Position numbers and translations under genes: made by a program | Assembly: GCA_002315675.1 (NCBI GenBank) | Contig: DCHP01000052.1 | Location: 1-20,358, forward strand | Reading direction: 5' to 3' | Source of the DNA: Rikenellaceae bacterium UBA1749 | GTDB taxonomy: Bacteria; Bacteroidota; Bacteroidia; Bacteroidales; Rikenellaceae | Length of the DNA stretch: 20,358 bases | Notes under the pieces: model-generated | What the model was told of the DNA's origin: nothing | What the model saw: the letters and a program-made list of their open reading frames with translations, nothing else | Databases searched by the model: none | Shown here: piece after piece, positions 1 through 7,102 of the stretch | Position numbering within the stretch: the stretch's first letter is position 1 | Layout: every line of letters begins with the position of its first letter

Positions 1-80
1 TTTGTCAATATTACATTACACTAGTACTGGCCTCTGTAAGGGAAGTGTTTTTCAATATTTGGACTTTTTCAAGTTGACTC
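1..80. mobile_element. MITE-like repeat, copy A (left end cut by window edge)
   Basis: Partial copy of a ~98-bp element present four times in this window. The right terminal inverted repeat is ACTTTTTCAAGTTGACTC (63-80), and the conserved core motif GGCCTCTG lies at 29-36, followed by the shared GTGTTTTTCAATATTT-like stretch. The left terminal repeat would lie just outside the window. It sits 53 bp past the stop codon of the RND pump gene (minus strand), in the same orientation as the other copies. The 6 bp after the element (81-86) are ATCATG, so the same hexamer is predicted immediately before the missing left end. Seen directly by aligning with the copies at 5387, 6959 and 11110. Confidence 0.85.
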
Positions 81-133
81 ATCATGTGAAATAATTAATA
101 CTTTTTCCAGAAAAATAATTCAATAGCGTAAAA

Positions 134-3100
134 CTATGACTTAGAAATTCTGATCTTGAAGAACATCGAATAGAAAATCGGAACGAAAAGCAGTGTTGCA
201 ATGGTTGAGAAAGTCAATCCACCCATTATAGTAGCTGCCATTGAAGCAAACATTGCATCAGAAAGAAGAGGTATCATTCCAAGTATTGTTGTAAGTGATG
301 CCATTGTAACAGGACGCAAACGCGAAACTGCACTTTCAATCAAAGCACTCTGTGGATTATCCGTCGATTTCATCCTATCATCAATTTCATCAAGAAGAAC
401 AATGCCATTTTTGATCATCATACCGACAAGACCAAGAGCACCGACTATTGAACAGAATGTAAAGGCAATACCTGTAAGCAGCATGGCACCTACAACCCCA
501 ATTGCAAGCATAGGGATACCAAGCAATATTATTATAGGTTTCTTGTAATCTCCAAAAAGCATTATCAGAAGTCCAATAATCATAATAACACCGACAGGAA
601 CTTGAGAGAATAGAGATTTCAAAGTTTCATCGCTGGCACCTTTTTCACCTTCCCATGACATTGAATACCCTGCAGGTAATTCAATGCTTTCTATCTTCTT
701 TGCTATCGCAGCTCTAGCCTGTTCAGTCTGGACGGATGAAATAGGAGAACATACTACACTTTCAGAGCGCTGGTTATTATAATGGGTAACAACTGGATCT
801 TCCCATTTGATATTAATTCCATCACTTACCTGTTTCAATGGAGATGTCCCGAGTAAAGATGAAATAAGTTCTGATTTTTCAGCTTTTCCACTCAATACTC
901 TTAGAAGTAAATCTGAATTCAGAACACCATAGAAATTTGGAATTGTTGAAAATATAGGTGTGTTTTCAAGATTTGACAATTGTTTTCCACCCTCTTCCGC
1001 ACATTTCAGATATATGGTATTCCTATGTACACCTTCATAGAAAGTACCAATTGGAATTCCTCCTGCGGCAGACATAAGGGAAATTGAGAGGTCACGGCGA
1101 CTGACTCCAGCCCGTCTTGCCTCTGATTGTTTGTAATCAACTGAAAAGAGTGGTATTTTCTTATCCCAAAGTGATTTGGCCAGAGTGATCTTCGGGTCTT
1201 TTTTCATTATTTCAAGAGCCTGACTTGAAAGATTGTGAAGAACTGCTGGATCTGGTCCGACAAACATTACCTCAATGGGATACTTCTTGTACATAATGTT
1301 ATACTTCTTCATCTTTAGGTAAGCATCAGGATACCTTTCCTCGAGCACCTTCTGAATCTCATCAATATTATTGTCAAGGGAATTAGGAGAGGTAAAGTCA
1401 ATTATCAGTTCACCATATGACAAGGAAGGAGTTGCTATACTTCTTACAAGATTATAACGGGCAGGTGTACCACCATAAGATGCAGTAATATTGGTTATTT
1501 CTTTTCTTGAATGAAGATACTGCTGAATTTCTTCAAGGTCATGCCTTACGCGCAGATTGCTAGTTCCTTCAGGAAGTTTATACTCCATATAGCATTGGCT
1601 ATAAACCATATCCGGGAAGAAGGCATTTTTCATAAGTCCATAGCCATAGATACTTAAAGCAATAAGAGCGACAATAAAAATTACTGAAAAAATCATGTGT
1701 CTTAAAGCAAAAGTAAGGATTGACCTGAATGAATCATAAATCTTCCCTGAATATATGTTTTCACTGTCACCTGTTTTCTCAGGGCTTACTTTCAGCAATT
1801 TATTGCACATTACAGGAACATGAGTCAAAGCCAGGAACCAGCTTAGCATCAAGGATACTGTAAGCACTATGAACAAATCCCTTATATATATACCGGCAGT
1901 ATCAGGAGAGAGAAAGACAGGAAGAAAAGCTATTGATGCAATCATTGTAGCACCAAGTAATGGCATCGCTGTCTTTTTACCGATTCTTACGAGGGCTTCT
2001 GATTTGTTGATACCACGTTTTAGATCTATCAGCACGCCATCAACGATTACAATCGCATTATCAACAAGCATACCCATTGCAAGGATAAAGGCTCCAAGTG
2101 AAACACGTTGCATCGTTCCATCAGCCTGATAGAGCAAAAGAAAAGAACCTATTACCGTAATAAATAGCGATGCTCCGATAATCAGTCCACTGCGGAATCC
2201 CATCGTAACCATCAGACATGCAACAACAATCAGGATGGATTCCAACAGATTAAGAAGGAATGTGGAAAGAGAACTACTGACCTGGGATGGTTGGTAAAAG
2301 ACTTTATTGAAATCTGCACCAAGAGGAAGTCTAGTCGCCTTCAGCTCCTTCAATTTATTTTCAACTTCAATTCCTACCTTGACAATATCTGAACCTGATG
2401 TACCTGCAACTGCAATACCGAATGCATGTTGTCCGTTATAGGTCATGGAATTACGGACTGGTTCAGAAAAACCATTTTCAACAGTAGCAATATCTGAAAG
2501 TCGGAGCTGATCATCTTCATGACCTTGAATAATCATATCGGATATTTCTTTGATGGCAGTAAACCTATCCTCCACCATCACACGGATTCGCTTGTCATCA
2601 CCGCTGTTGAAATAACCAGCATAGTACGCACTGTTCTGACCATTCAAAGTTGAAAGCACTTCGGCTGGAGATACACCCAGAGTAGACATTTTGTCCGGTA
2701 GAATATTGACATTTATACATTCTTCCCTTAAGCCGTATAATGAGACTTTGGCCACAGCCGGAAGATTGGTCAGTTCCCGTTGAACCATTGAAGCATAATC
2801 CTGCATTTGCCTTTCTGTCAAGCCATCTCCTGTGAATGCATAAAGCATTCCGTATACAAGACCGAAATCATCCTGAACACTCATGGAAGCACCTGAAGGA
2901 AGTGAAGACTGCATATCACCGACCTTTCGCCTTAATAAATCCCATGACTGTTCAACAAAATCAGCATCAGTTGAGGAGCGCAACTGAACTTCTGTTATGG
3001 CGAAATCAGAATATATTGTAGACAACACATTGGCGACGACTCCTATTGATTTAAGTTCCTTTTCAAGTGGATCAACAACCTGCAATTCAACTTCATGAGC

Positions 3101-3271
3101 AGATGCTCCAGGATAAGTGGAAACTACAACTGCCATTTTTACCTGAATTTCAGGGTCTTCTAGTTTACTCATCATGTACGCAGCCCATAAACCTCCAAGC
3201 AAAAGGACTGCGATGACAAAATGGAGTAAATTCCTATTCTTTAAGGCCCAGGTTCCAAAATCTATTGTCAT
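134..3271 (-). CDS. RND-family efflux pump, inner-membrane permease (AcrB/MexB-like)
   Basis: A 1045-residue protein, the usual length for an RND permease (about 1030-1060). It is a proton-driven exporter of drugs or other toxic compounds in the inner membrane. Visible features are an N-terminal membrane segment (about 15-35), a first large periplasmic domain, a TM block from about 340, and the proton-relay motif GMLVDNAIVIVDG with Asp404 in TM4. There is a second periplasmic domain (about 560-870), and a TM block with GMMIKNGIVLLDE whose lysine (about 954) matches AcrB Lys940. AcrB has two adjacent aspartates in TM4; here the second is Asn, a common variant. Its start codon overlaps the adaptor stop codon by one base (TAATG), so the two are translationally coupled. 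No TolC-type channel gene is in view; it may lie left of the window. Substrate cannot be read from sequence; HAE-1-type (hydrophobic compounds) is more likely than heavy-metal type. Confidence 0.93.
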   Translation of the reverse strand: MTIDFGTWALKNRNLLHFVIAVLLLGGLWAAYMMSKLEDPEIQVKMAVVVSTYPGASAHEVELQVVDPLEKELKSIGVVANVLSTIYSDFAITEVQLRSSTDADFVEQSWDLLRRKVGDMQSSLPSGASMSVQDDFGLVYGMLYAFTGDGLTERQMQDYASMVQRELTNLPAVAKVSLYGLREECINVNILPDKMSTLGVSPAEVLSTLNGQNSAYYAGYFNSGDDKRIRVMVEDRFTAIKEISDMIIQGHEDDQLRLSDIATVENGFSEPVRNSMTYNGQHAFGIAVAGTSGSDIVKVGIEVENKLKELKATRLPLGADFNKVFYQPSQVSSSLSTFLLNLLESILIVVACLMVTMGFRSGLIIGASLFITVIGSFLLLYQADGTMQRVSLGAFILAMGMLVDNAIVIVDGVLIDLKRGINKSEALVRIGKKTAMPLLGATMIASIAFLPVFLSPDTAGIYIRDLFIVLTVSLMLSWFLALTHVPVMCNKLLKVSPEKTGDSENIYSGKIYDSFRSILTFALRHMIFSVIFIVALIALSIYGYGLMKNAFFPDMVYSQCYMEYKLPEGTSNLRVRHDLEEIQQYLHSRKEITNITASYGGTPARYNLVRSIATPSLSYGELIIDFTSPNSLDNNIDEIQKVLEERYPDAYLKMKKYNIMYKKYPIEVMFVGPDPAVLHNLSSQALEIMKKDPKITLAKSLWDKKIPLFSVDYKQSEARRAGVSRRDLSISLMSAAGGIPIGTFYEGVHRNTIYLKCAEEGGKQLSNLENTPIFSTIPNFYGVLNSDLLLRVLSGKAEKSELISSLLGTSPLKQVSDGINIKWEDPVVTHYNNQRSESVVCSPISSVQTEQARAAIAKKIESIELPAGYSMSWEGEKGASDETLKSLFSQVPVGVIMIIGLLIMLFGDYKKPIIILLGIPMLAIGVVGAMLLTGIAFTFCSIVGALGLVGMMIKNGIVLLDEIDDRMKSTDNPQSALIESAVSRLRPVTMASLTTILGMIPLLSDAMFASMAATIMGGLTFSTIATLLFVPIFYSMFFKIRISKS

Positions 3272-4332
3272 TATAAAATTCCCCCAATATTAGTTTTAGA
3301 AACAGGATCCATAACTTCCACTTTCTGACCTTCAACAAGTTTGTGGACTCCTGCAGACACAATCTGTGTATTTTCTGGAATATTACCTTCGATTGATATC
3401 ATACCATTTGATTCAACAGAGAGAATAGAAACCTGTTTCATATGGACAGTACCATCATCAGAAATAATCCAAATGTTTGATTTTCCATCTGATTCAAAAA
3501 CAGAGTTCAATGGAATAAGGGTTTTGGAAAGTTTTGATGAAGATTCGAAAAGGAGTGAAACCATAGCTATCATACCTGGATTAGGAAGAGTCTTCAATTT
3601 TGAGGCAATGGACAATCTTACAGTATATAGTTGATTTGCATTGGCTTTAGGAGAAAAACTAGAAAGAGCAAGTGATACAGAACTGTCACCAGAAACAGAA
3701 GACAAATCTGCCTTGATATCCTTTACCCTGTCACTGTTTCTATATACATAGGCTGGAACATCTATCTCAATTTCTGGTACACCTGCAGAAAGAAACGAAA
3801 TCACAGGCATTCCTGATGTAACAATGGAAGATGGATCGAAAAAGATTCTATGAACATATCCGTTAAAAGGAGCATACAGTTTGCAATCTGAAAGTTGATT
3901 TCTTGCAAAATCAAGCTTTGCCTGTATCTGTTCAATCCCGAATCTAGCCTTATCATAATCATTGGCAGACACCACACTGTCCTTATAGAGTCTGATAACA
4001 CGTTCTGCTTCAGCTTTGATCTGATTATATTGTGCTTCAGCCGCTGAAAGCTGCAACTGGTAATCTTTAGGGTCGATGGATGCAAGAAACATTCCCTCAT
4101 GAACGCTGTCACCCTCCTTAACATTCACGCAGTTTATGGTACCACTAACCTTGAATGACAGATTGACTTCCTCAGAGGATTTCACCCTACCTGGAAAAGA
4201 AAGTGTTGTCAAGGAAGAATCTGATTTAACTGTAAACGCTTGAACTTTGAATATTTTATCAGAATCAGAAACTTGCTGAAAACCGCATGAAATAAAAAGA
4301 AGCGGAAAAAACAAAAACGGTATAAATTTCAT
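3271..4332 (-). CDS. RND efflux periplasmic adaptor lipoprotein (membrane fusion protein)
   Basis: Membrane-fusion subunit that links the RND pump to an outer-membrane channel. The start is placed at 4332, giving 353 residues beginning MKFIPFLFFPLLFISCGF: a lipoprotein signal with lipobox FISC and lipidated Cys16. The upstream in-frame ATG at 4386 would lie inside a terminator loop and hide the lipobox, so it was rejected. Family features are a beta-barrel/lipoyl half-motif around residues 45-75 (LSFKVSGTI, VKEGDSVHEGMFLASID), an alpha-helical hairpin rich in Ala/Glu/Gln (about 80-130), the second lipoyl half KLYAPFNGYV, and a C-terminal membrane-proximal domain ending near GVHKLVEGQKVEV. It overlaps the pump gene by 1 base. 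A strong terminator separates it from the upstream gene, so the pair forms its own transcription unit. Confidence 0.92.
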   Translation of the reverse strand: MKFIPFLFFPLLFISCGFQQVSDSDKIFKVQAFTVKSDSSLTTLSFPGRVKSSEEVNLSFKVSGTINCVNVKEGDSVHEGMFLASIDPKDYQLQLSAAEAQYNQIKAEAERVIRLYKDSVVSANDYDKARFGIEQIQAKLDFARNQLSDCKLYAPFNGYVHRIFFDPSSIVTSGMPVISFLSAGVPEIEIDVPAYVYRNSDRVKDIKADLSSVSGDSSVSLALSSFSPKANANQLYTVRLSIASKLKTLPNPGMIAMVSLLFESSSKLSKTLIPLNSVFESDGKSNIWIISDDGTVHMKQVSILSVESNGMISIEGNIPENTQIVSAGVHKLVEGQKVEVMDPVSKTNIGGIL

Positions 4333-4358
4333 AGCAAATACGTTATAACTTGATTCTA

Positions 4359-4387
4359 CAAAAATAATCAAAAAAAGGTATTTCAAA
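4359..4387 (-). promoter_or_regulatory. Possible promoter of the RND operon
   Basis: On the minus strand, TATTTTTG (4359-4366) fits the Bacteroidetes -7 consensus TAnnTTTG. A TTTG (4384-4387) lies 17 bp upstream, slightly closer than the usual ~19-20 bp, and would fall in the loop region of the preceding terminator. It ends 27 bp before the adaptor start codon. A promoter must exist here if the hairpin at 4371-4406 terminates. The exact boxes are uncertain. Confidence 0.35.
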
Positions 4388-4406
4388 TCAATGAAATACC
4401 TTTTTT
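4371..4406. terminator. Bidirectional intrinsic terminator
   Basis: A perfect 15-bp inverted repeat (4371-4385 with 4392-4406), loop AATCAA. The outer six pairs are A:T, so either strand yields a hairpin followed by a U-run. On the minus strand it ends transcription from the TIM-barrel isomerase gene (stop at 4456) before the RND operon. Confidence 0.88.
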
Positions 4407-4455
4407 ATCATCATGTATGATATTGATTGTCATGAGTGACAAACAGAAATCAGCT

Positions 4456-5364
4456 TTAAGCTTCTTCCCATTGTTTTCTGATAAGTTCAAGTGCAGCCGG
4501 AATAACCTGAAGTTTATCTCCCTTTGTACCGCATTCGAAACTAACATAGTTCTTATAGCCTATAGCCTTCAATCCTCTGAAACCATCAACATAATTATCA
4601 AGGTCGCCATCTTCAGACGGAGTATTTCTTGTACCACGGCTTGCAATATGCACATGCTGTAAATATTTCTCAGCAGAAATAAATGCTGCAAAATCTGATG
4701 TTTCTTCCTGCATATGCCAGAAATCACCCATACATTTAACGCCATCAGAGTTAACATCACGGCAAATAGCAGCTGCATCAGCAACCTGCCTTAAGAAGAA
4801 GCACTCTTTTCTATTAAGAGGTTCCAGAATCACAGTAGTTCCGCGTTGAAGAGCATATTCACCAAGGTTTTTCAACTCTTCCACAAGAAAATCACGTGTC
4901 TGCTGATTATGAGGGCGACATGGAACCTGGCCATTGAATGCTGGTACCATAATAACACCTGTTGAATGTATCTGGCCAGCCGCGTCAATGATTTCACGCA
5001 TTGTAGTATCAAACAGCTGTTTCTTTTCTGGTTCTTCAGAAAGAATAAATCCACTGAAACCAGCACATATAGCAGATACTTTAATGTTACGTCCACGAAG
5101 GTTCTGTTCTATTTCATTGAACTGAGACAACAGGTCTCCACCATGAGGTTCATAACCGAAAACTCCAAGGCTTTCCATATAGTCAAACTTTTCAGCAAGT
5201 GTCTGCTGAGGAGTTGTATATTTCTGAAAACTGATATTAAGTTGAGCACCCTTATCCATCTTGCAGCATGGAGCGCATGATGTCATTGAAGCAAGTGGTG
5301 ATGACGCAACAGCCAAACCGGCCCCTGCAACAAGTGAAGATTTAATAAAATCCCGACGTTCCAT
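4456..5364 (-). CDS. Tat-exported TIM-barrel sugar isomerase/epimerase (AP_endonuc_2 family)
   Basis: A 302-residue protein of the xylose-isomerase-like TIM-barrel superfamily (hydroxypyruvate isomerase / tagatose 3-epimerase type). It starts MERRDFIKSSLVAGAGLAV, a twin-arginine signal, with a Cys-rich stretch (Cys30, Cys33, Cys34) after the hydrophobic core, so it is probably periplasmic and possibly lipidated. The metal-ligand set of the fold is visible at correct spacing: Glu181 (ILEPLNR), Asp214 (GDFWH), His239 (HVHIA) and Glu277 (SFECG), suggesting a divalent-metal isomerase, epimerase or lyase on a keto-sugar. An in-frame ATG at 5424 was rejected because the extra 20 residues come from the repeat element at 5387-5483 and would bury the Tat motif. 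The upstream neighbour is the Tat-exported Gfo/Idh oxidoreductase, a frequent partner in sugar modification. Exact substrate is unknown. Confidence 0.85.
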   Translation of the reverse strand: MERRDFIKSSLVAGAGLAVASSPLASMTSCAPCCKMDKGAQLNISFQKYTTPQQTLAEKFDYMESLGVFGYEPHGGDLLSQFNEIEQNLRGRNIKVSAICAGFSGFILSEEPEKKQLFDTTMREIIDAAGQIHSTGVIMVPAFNGQVPCRPHNQQTRDFLVEELKNLGEYALQRGTTVILEPLNRKECFFLRQVADAAAICRDVNSDGVKCMGDFWHMQEETSDFAAFISAEKYLQHVHIASRGTRNTPSEDGDLDNYVDGFRGLKAIGYKNYVSFECGTKGDKLQVIPAALELIRKQWEEA

Positions 5365-5386
5365 AGTAAAATAATTATTAATTGTT

Positions 5387-5483
5387 GAGTCTACTTGAAA
5401 AAGTATTTTTGTCATTGTTACCACTATTACAGGTCTCTGAAATTAGGGTGTTTCTCAATAATTGAACTTTTTCAAGTGTACTC
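5387..5483. mobile_element. MITE-like repeat, copy B
   Basis: A 97-bp element with terminal inverted repeats GAGTCTACTTGAAAAAGT (5387-5404) and ACTTTTTCAAGTGTACTC (5466-5483), pairing at 16 of 18 positions. Core GGTCTCTG is at 5432-5439. Flanking hexamers are ATTGTT (5381-5386) and ATTGAT (5484-5489), a 5/6 target-site duplication. It lies between two minus-strand genes, its edge only 22 bp before the start codon of the TIM-barrel isomerase. It therefore forms part of that gene's leader or promoter region, and it adds an in-frame ATG upstream. Confidence 0.88.
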
Positions 5484-5508
5484 ATTGATGAAAATAATGT
5501 TATTCAAA

Positions 5509-5542
5509 CTGAGTCCCCATCAATTGATTGAAGGAGACTCAG
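5509..5542 (-). terminator. Probable terminator after the Gfo/Idh gene
   Basis: Inverted repeat CTGAGTC (5509-5515) with GACTCAG (5536-5542), extendable by two more pairs past one mismatch, located 20 bp past the stop codon at 5562. On the minus strand it is followed by only a short T-run (TTT then GAATAA), so termination would be modest; it could instead stabilise the mRNA 3' end. Confidence 0.45.
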
Positions 5543-5561
5543 AATAATTGCATATATCTGA

Positions 5562-6911
5562 TTATTTACCAGTACCTGGAACAGCTACTGTATAACCTGA
5601 CATATCAACTGGTCCCATTTCACAATTTTCAGGAAGATAATTCATGTCAGATGCCATCATTTCCTCAAAATCAACTGTAAGACCTGTATATGCAGCCTGA
5701 CGACCTACAACACCTGCCATTGTTGAATAAGCAGTACCTGTTGCTTCATCATGAGCCTCGCATCGACGGATATGGTTAATCCAGTCAACATGTTCAAGAA
5801 TATATGGATCCTGTACTTTGAAATTTGCTTCAGCTGCTGCACTATCAAATTTCCAGATTACATTTCCCTGAAGGTCCTTGATTTCATGGTCAATACTGTT
5901 CCATGAACCTTTTGTTCCCTGAATAAATTCAGACACATTTGAAGAACAACCATCAATCTGACGGCACATACTACCTACATGGATGCCATTTTCAAATTCG
6001 AAGTCAATATTGAAACAATCAAACTGGTCGCCTGTAATACGACGATGACGTGCACCAACACCAGTAGCTCTAACTGGTTTAAGACCTGACATCCACATGA
6101 AAACATCAATATTGTGTACATGCTGTTCTACAATATGGTCTCCAGAAAGCCATTTCCAGTTAACCCAGTCACGAATCATATATTCCATATCATTCCATTC
6201 TGGTTTACGGTCTTTATACCAAAGCATACCACCATTCCAGTATACGTTACCACCAGTGATTTCGCCAATCATACCTTCCTGGATTTTCTGGAATGCTTCA
6301 ACATATGGACGTTGATGGTGACGTTGTGTTCCGGTAACAACGGAAAGACCTTTGGCTTCAGCCTGTTTTGCTGTAGCAAGAATCTTACGGCAACCAACAG
6401 GGTCAACTGCAACTGGTTTTTCAAGGAAACAATGAACACCTTTTTCAACTGCGTACGCAAAATGAGTTGGGCGGAAAACAGGAGCTGTAGTACAGATAAC
6501 AGCATCAACACCTGAATCAATTACCTTCTTATATGCATCAAAACCAATGAAGCAGTGATCGTCTGGAATTTCAAAACCACGAGCTTCTTTCATTTTTGCA
6601 CGGAAGTTTTTCATATGTTCTTCTATTACATCTCCAGCAGCTGTAATAGTAACACCTTTTGCAGCATCAAGAAGATTAAGTACTGCACCTGTACCACGGC
6701 CACCGCAACCAATGATACCGACTTTAAGCTCACGGCCTTCATCTGCAGCATCAGCAAGTTCAGGAACATAGTAAGAACCTTCTGGTCTAAGAGGAGTCTG
6801 TTTGTTTTTAGAGTCACATGAAAGCAACATTGAAGTTCCAACAACACCGGCAACACCCAGTGCAGCTGATTTGGACAGGAACTCACGCCTGTTAATCTTA
6901 TTTTCTGCCAT
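5562..6911 (-). CDS. Tat-exported Gfo/Idh/MocA-family oxidoreductase (lipoprotein)
   Basis: A 449-residue NAD(P)-dependent oxidoreductase of the glucose-fructose oxidoreductase / inositol dehydrogenase family. Residues 1-32 form a Tat signal (NRREFLSKSAALGVAG) ending in a lipobox-like LLSC at Cys32, so it is probably an exported lipoprotein. The Rossmann motif GIIGCGGRG is at 65-73, and the family signature EKP at 164-166 carries catalytic Lys165. The substrate-domain motif DHIVEQHVHNID runs from about 258 and includes the conserved His and Asp. Because the periplasm lacks free NAD(P), exported members such as Zymomonas GFOR hold the cofactor tightly, and the same is likely here. It usually oxidises or reduces a sugar or glycoside hydroxyl; the substrate is not readable. 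It lies upstream of the TIM-barrel partner, with repeat copies B and C on either side. Confidence 0.9.
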   Translation of the reverse strand: MAENKINRREFLSKSAALGVAGVVGTSMLLSCDSKNKQTPLRPEGSYYVPELADAADEGRELKVGIIGCGGRGTGAVLNLLDAAKGVTITAAGDVIEEHMKNFRAKMKEARGFEIPDDHCFIGFDAYKKVIDSGVDAVICTTAPVFRPTHFAYAVEKGVHCFLEKPVAVDPVGCRKILATAKQAEAKGLSVVTGTQRHHQRPYVEAFQKIQEGMIGEITGGNVYWNGGMLWYKDRKPEWNDMEYMIRDWVNWKWLSGDHIVEQHVHNIDVFMWMSGLKPVRATGVGARHRRITGDQFDCFNIDFEFENGIHVGSMCRQIDGCSSNVSEFIQGTKGSWNSIDHEIKDLQGNVIWKFDSAAAEANFKVQDPYILEHVDWINHIRRCEAHDEATGTAYSTMAGVVGRQAAYTGLTVDFEEMMASDMNYLPENCEMGPVDMSGYTVAVPGTGK

Positions 6912-6958
6912 AGTTTTGAAATATATTAAATTGTTAAAAAATATTCTAATGTCTTATT

Positions 6959-7057
6959 GAGTCAACTTGAAAAAAGTATATTTTGTCGTTTTTACAATTG
7001 GCATTGGCCTCCGTATTTGGGGTGTATCTCAATTTGGAAACTTTTTCAAGTGTGCTC
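6959..7057. mobile_element. MITE-like repeat, copy C
   Basis: A 99-bp element with terminal inverted repeats at 6959-6977 (GAGTCAACTTGAAAAAAGT) and 7040-7057 (ACTTTTTCAAGTGTGCTC). Core GGCCTCCG is at 7006-7013. It is flanked by a perfect 6-bp direct repeat, CTTATT, at 6953-6958 and 7058-7063, the clearest target-site duplication of the family. It sits between the stop of the cytochrome-SUMF1 gene (7103) and the start of the Gfo/Idh gene (6911), both minus strand. Confidence 0.9.
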
Positions 7058-7102
7058 CTTATTTAATAGCTACAAAAATATACGAAATATACGAATAATA
7101 TT

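Noticed and set aside
201..548. Plus-strand open frame of 115 codons
   Set aside because: It is antisense to the RND pump gene, which has clear family motifs; the frame has no recognisable domain.
7064..7102. Direct repeat ATATACGAA after the cytochrome-SUMF1 gene
   Set aside because: Two 9-bp A/T-rich units only, with no hairpin; no function can be supported.
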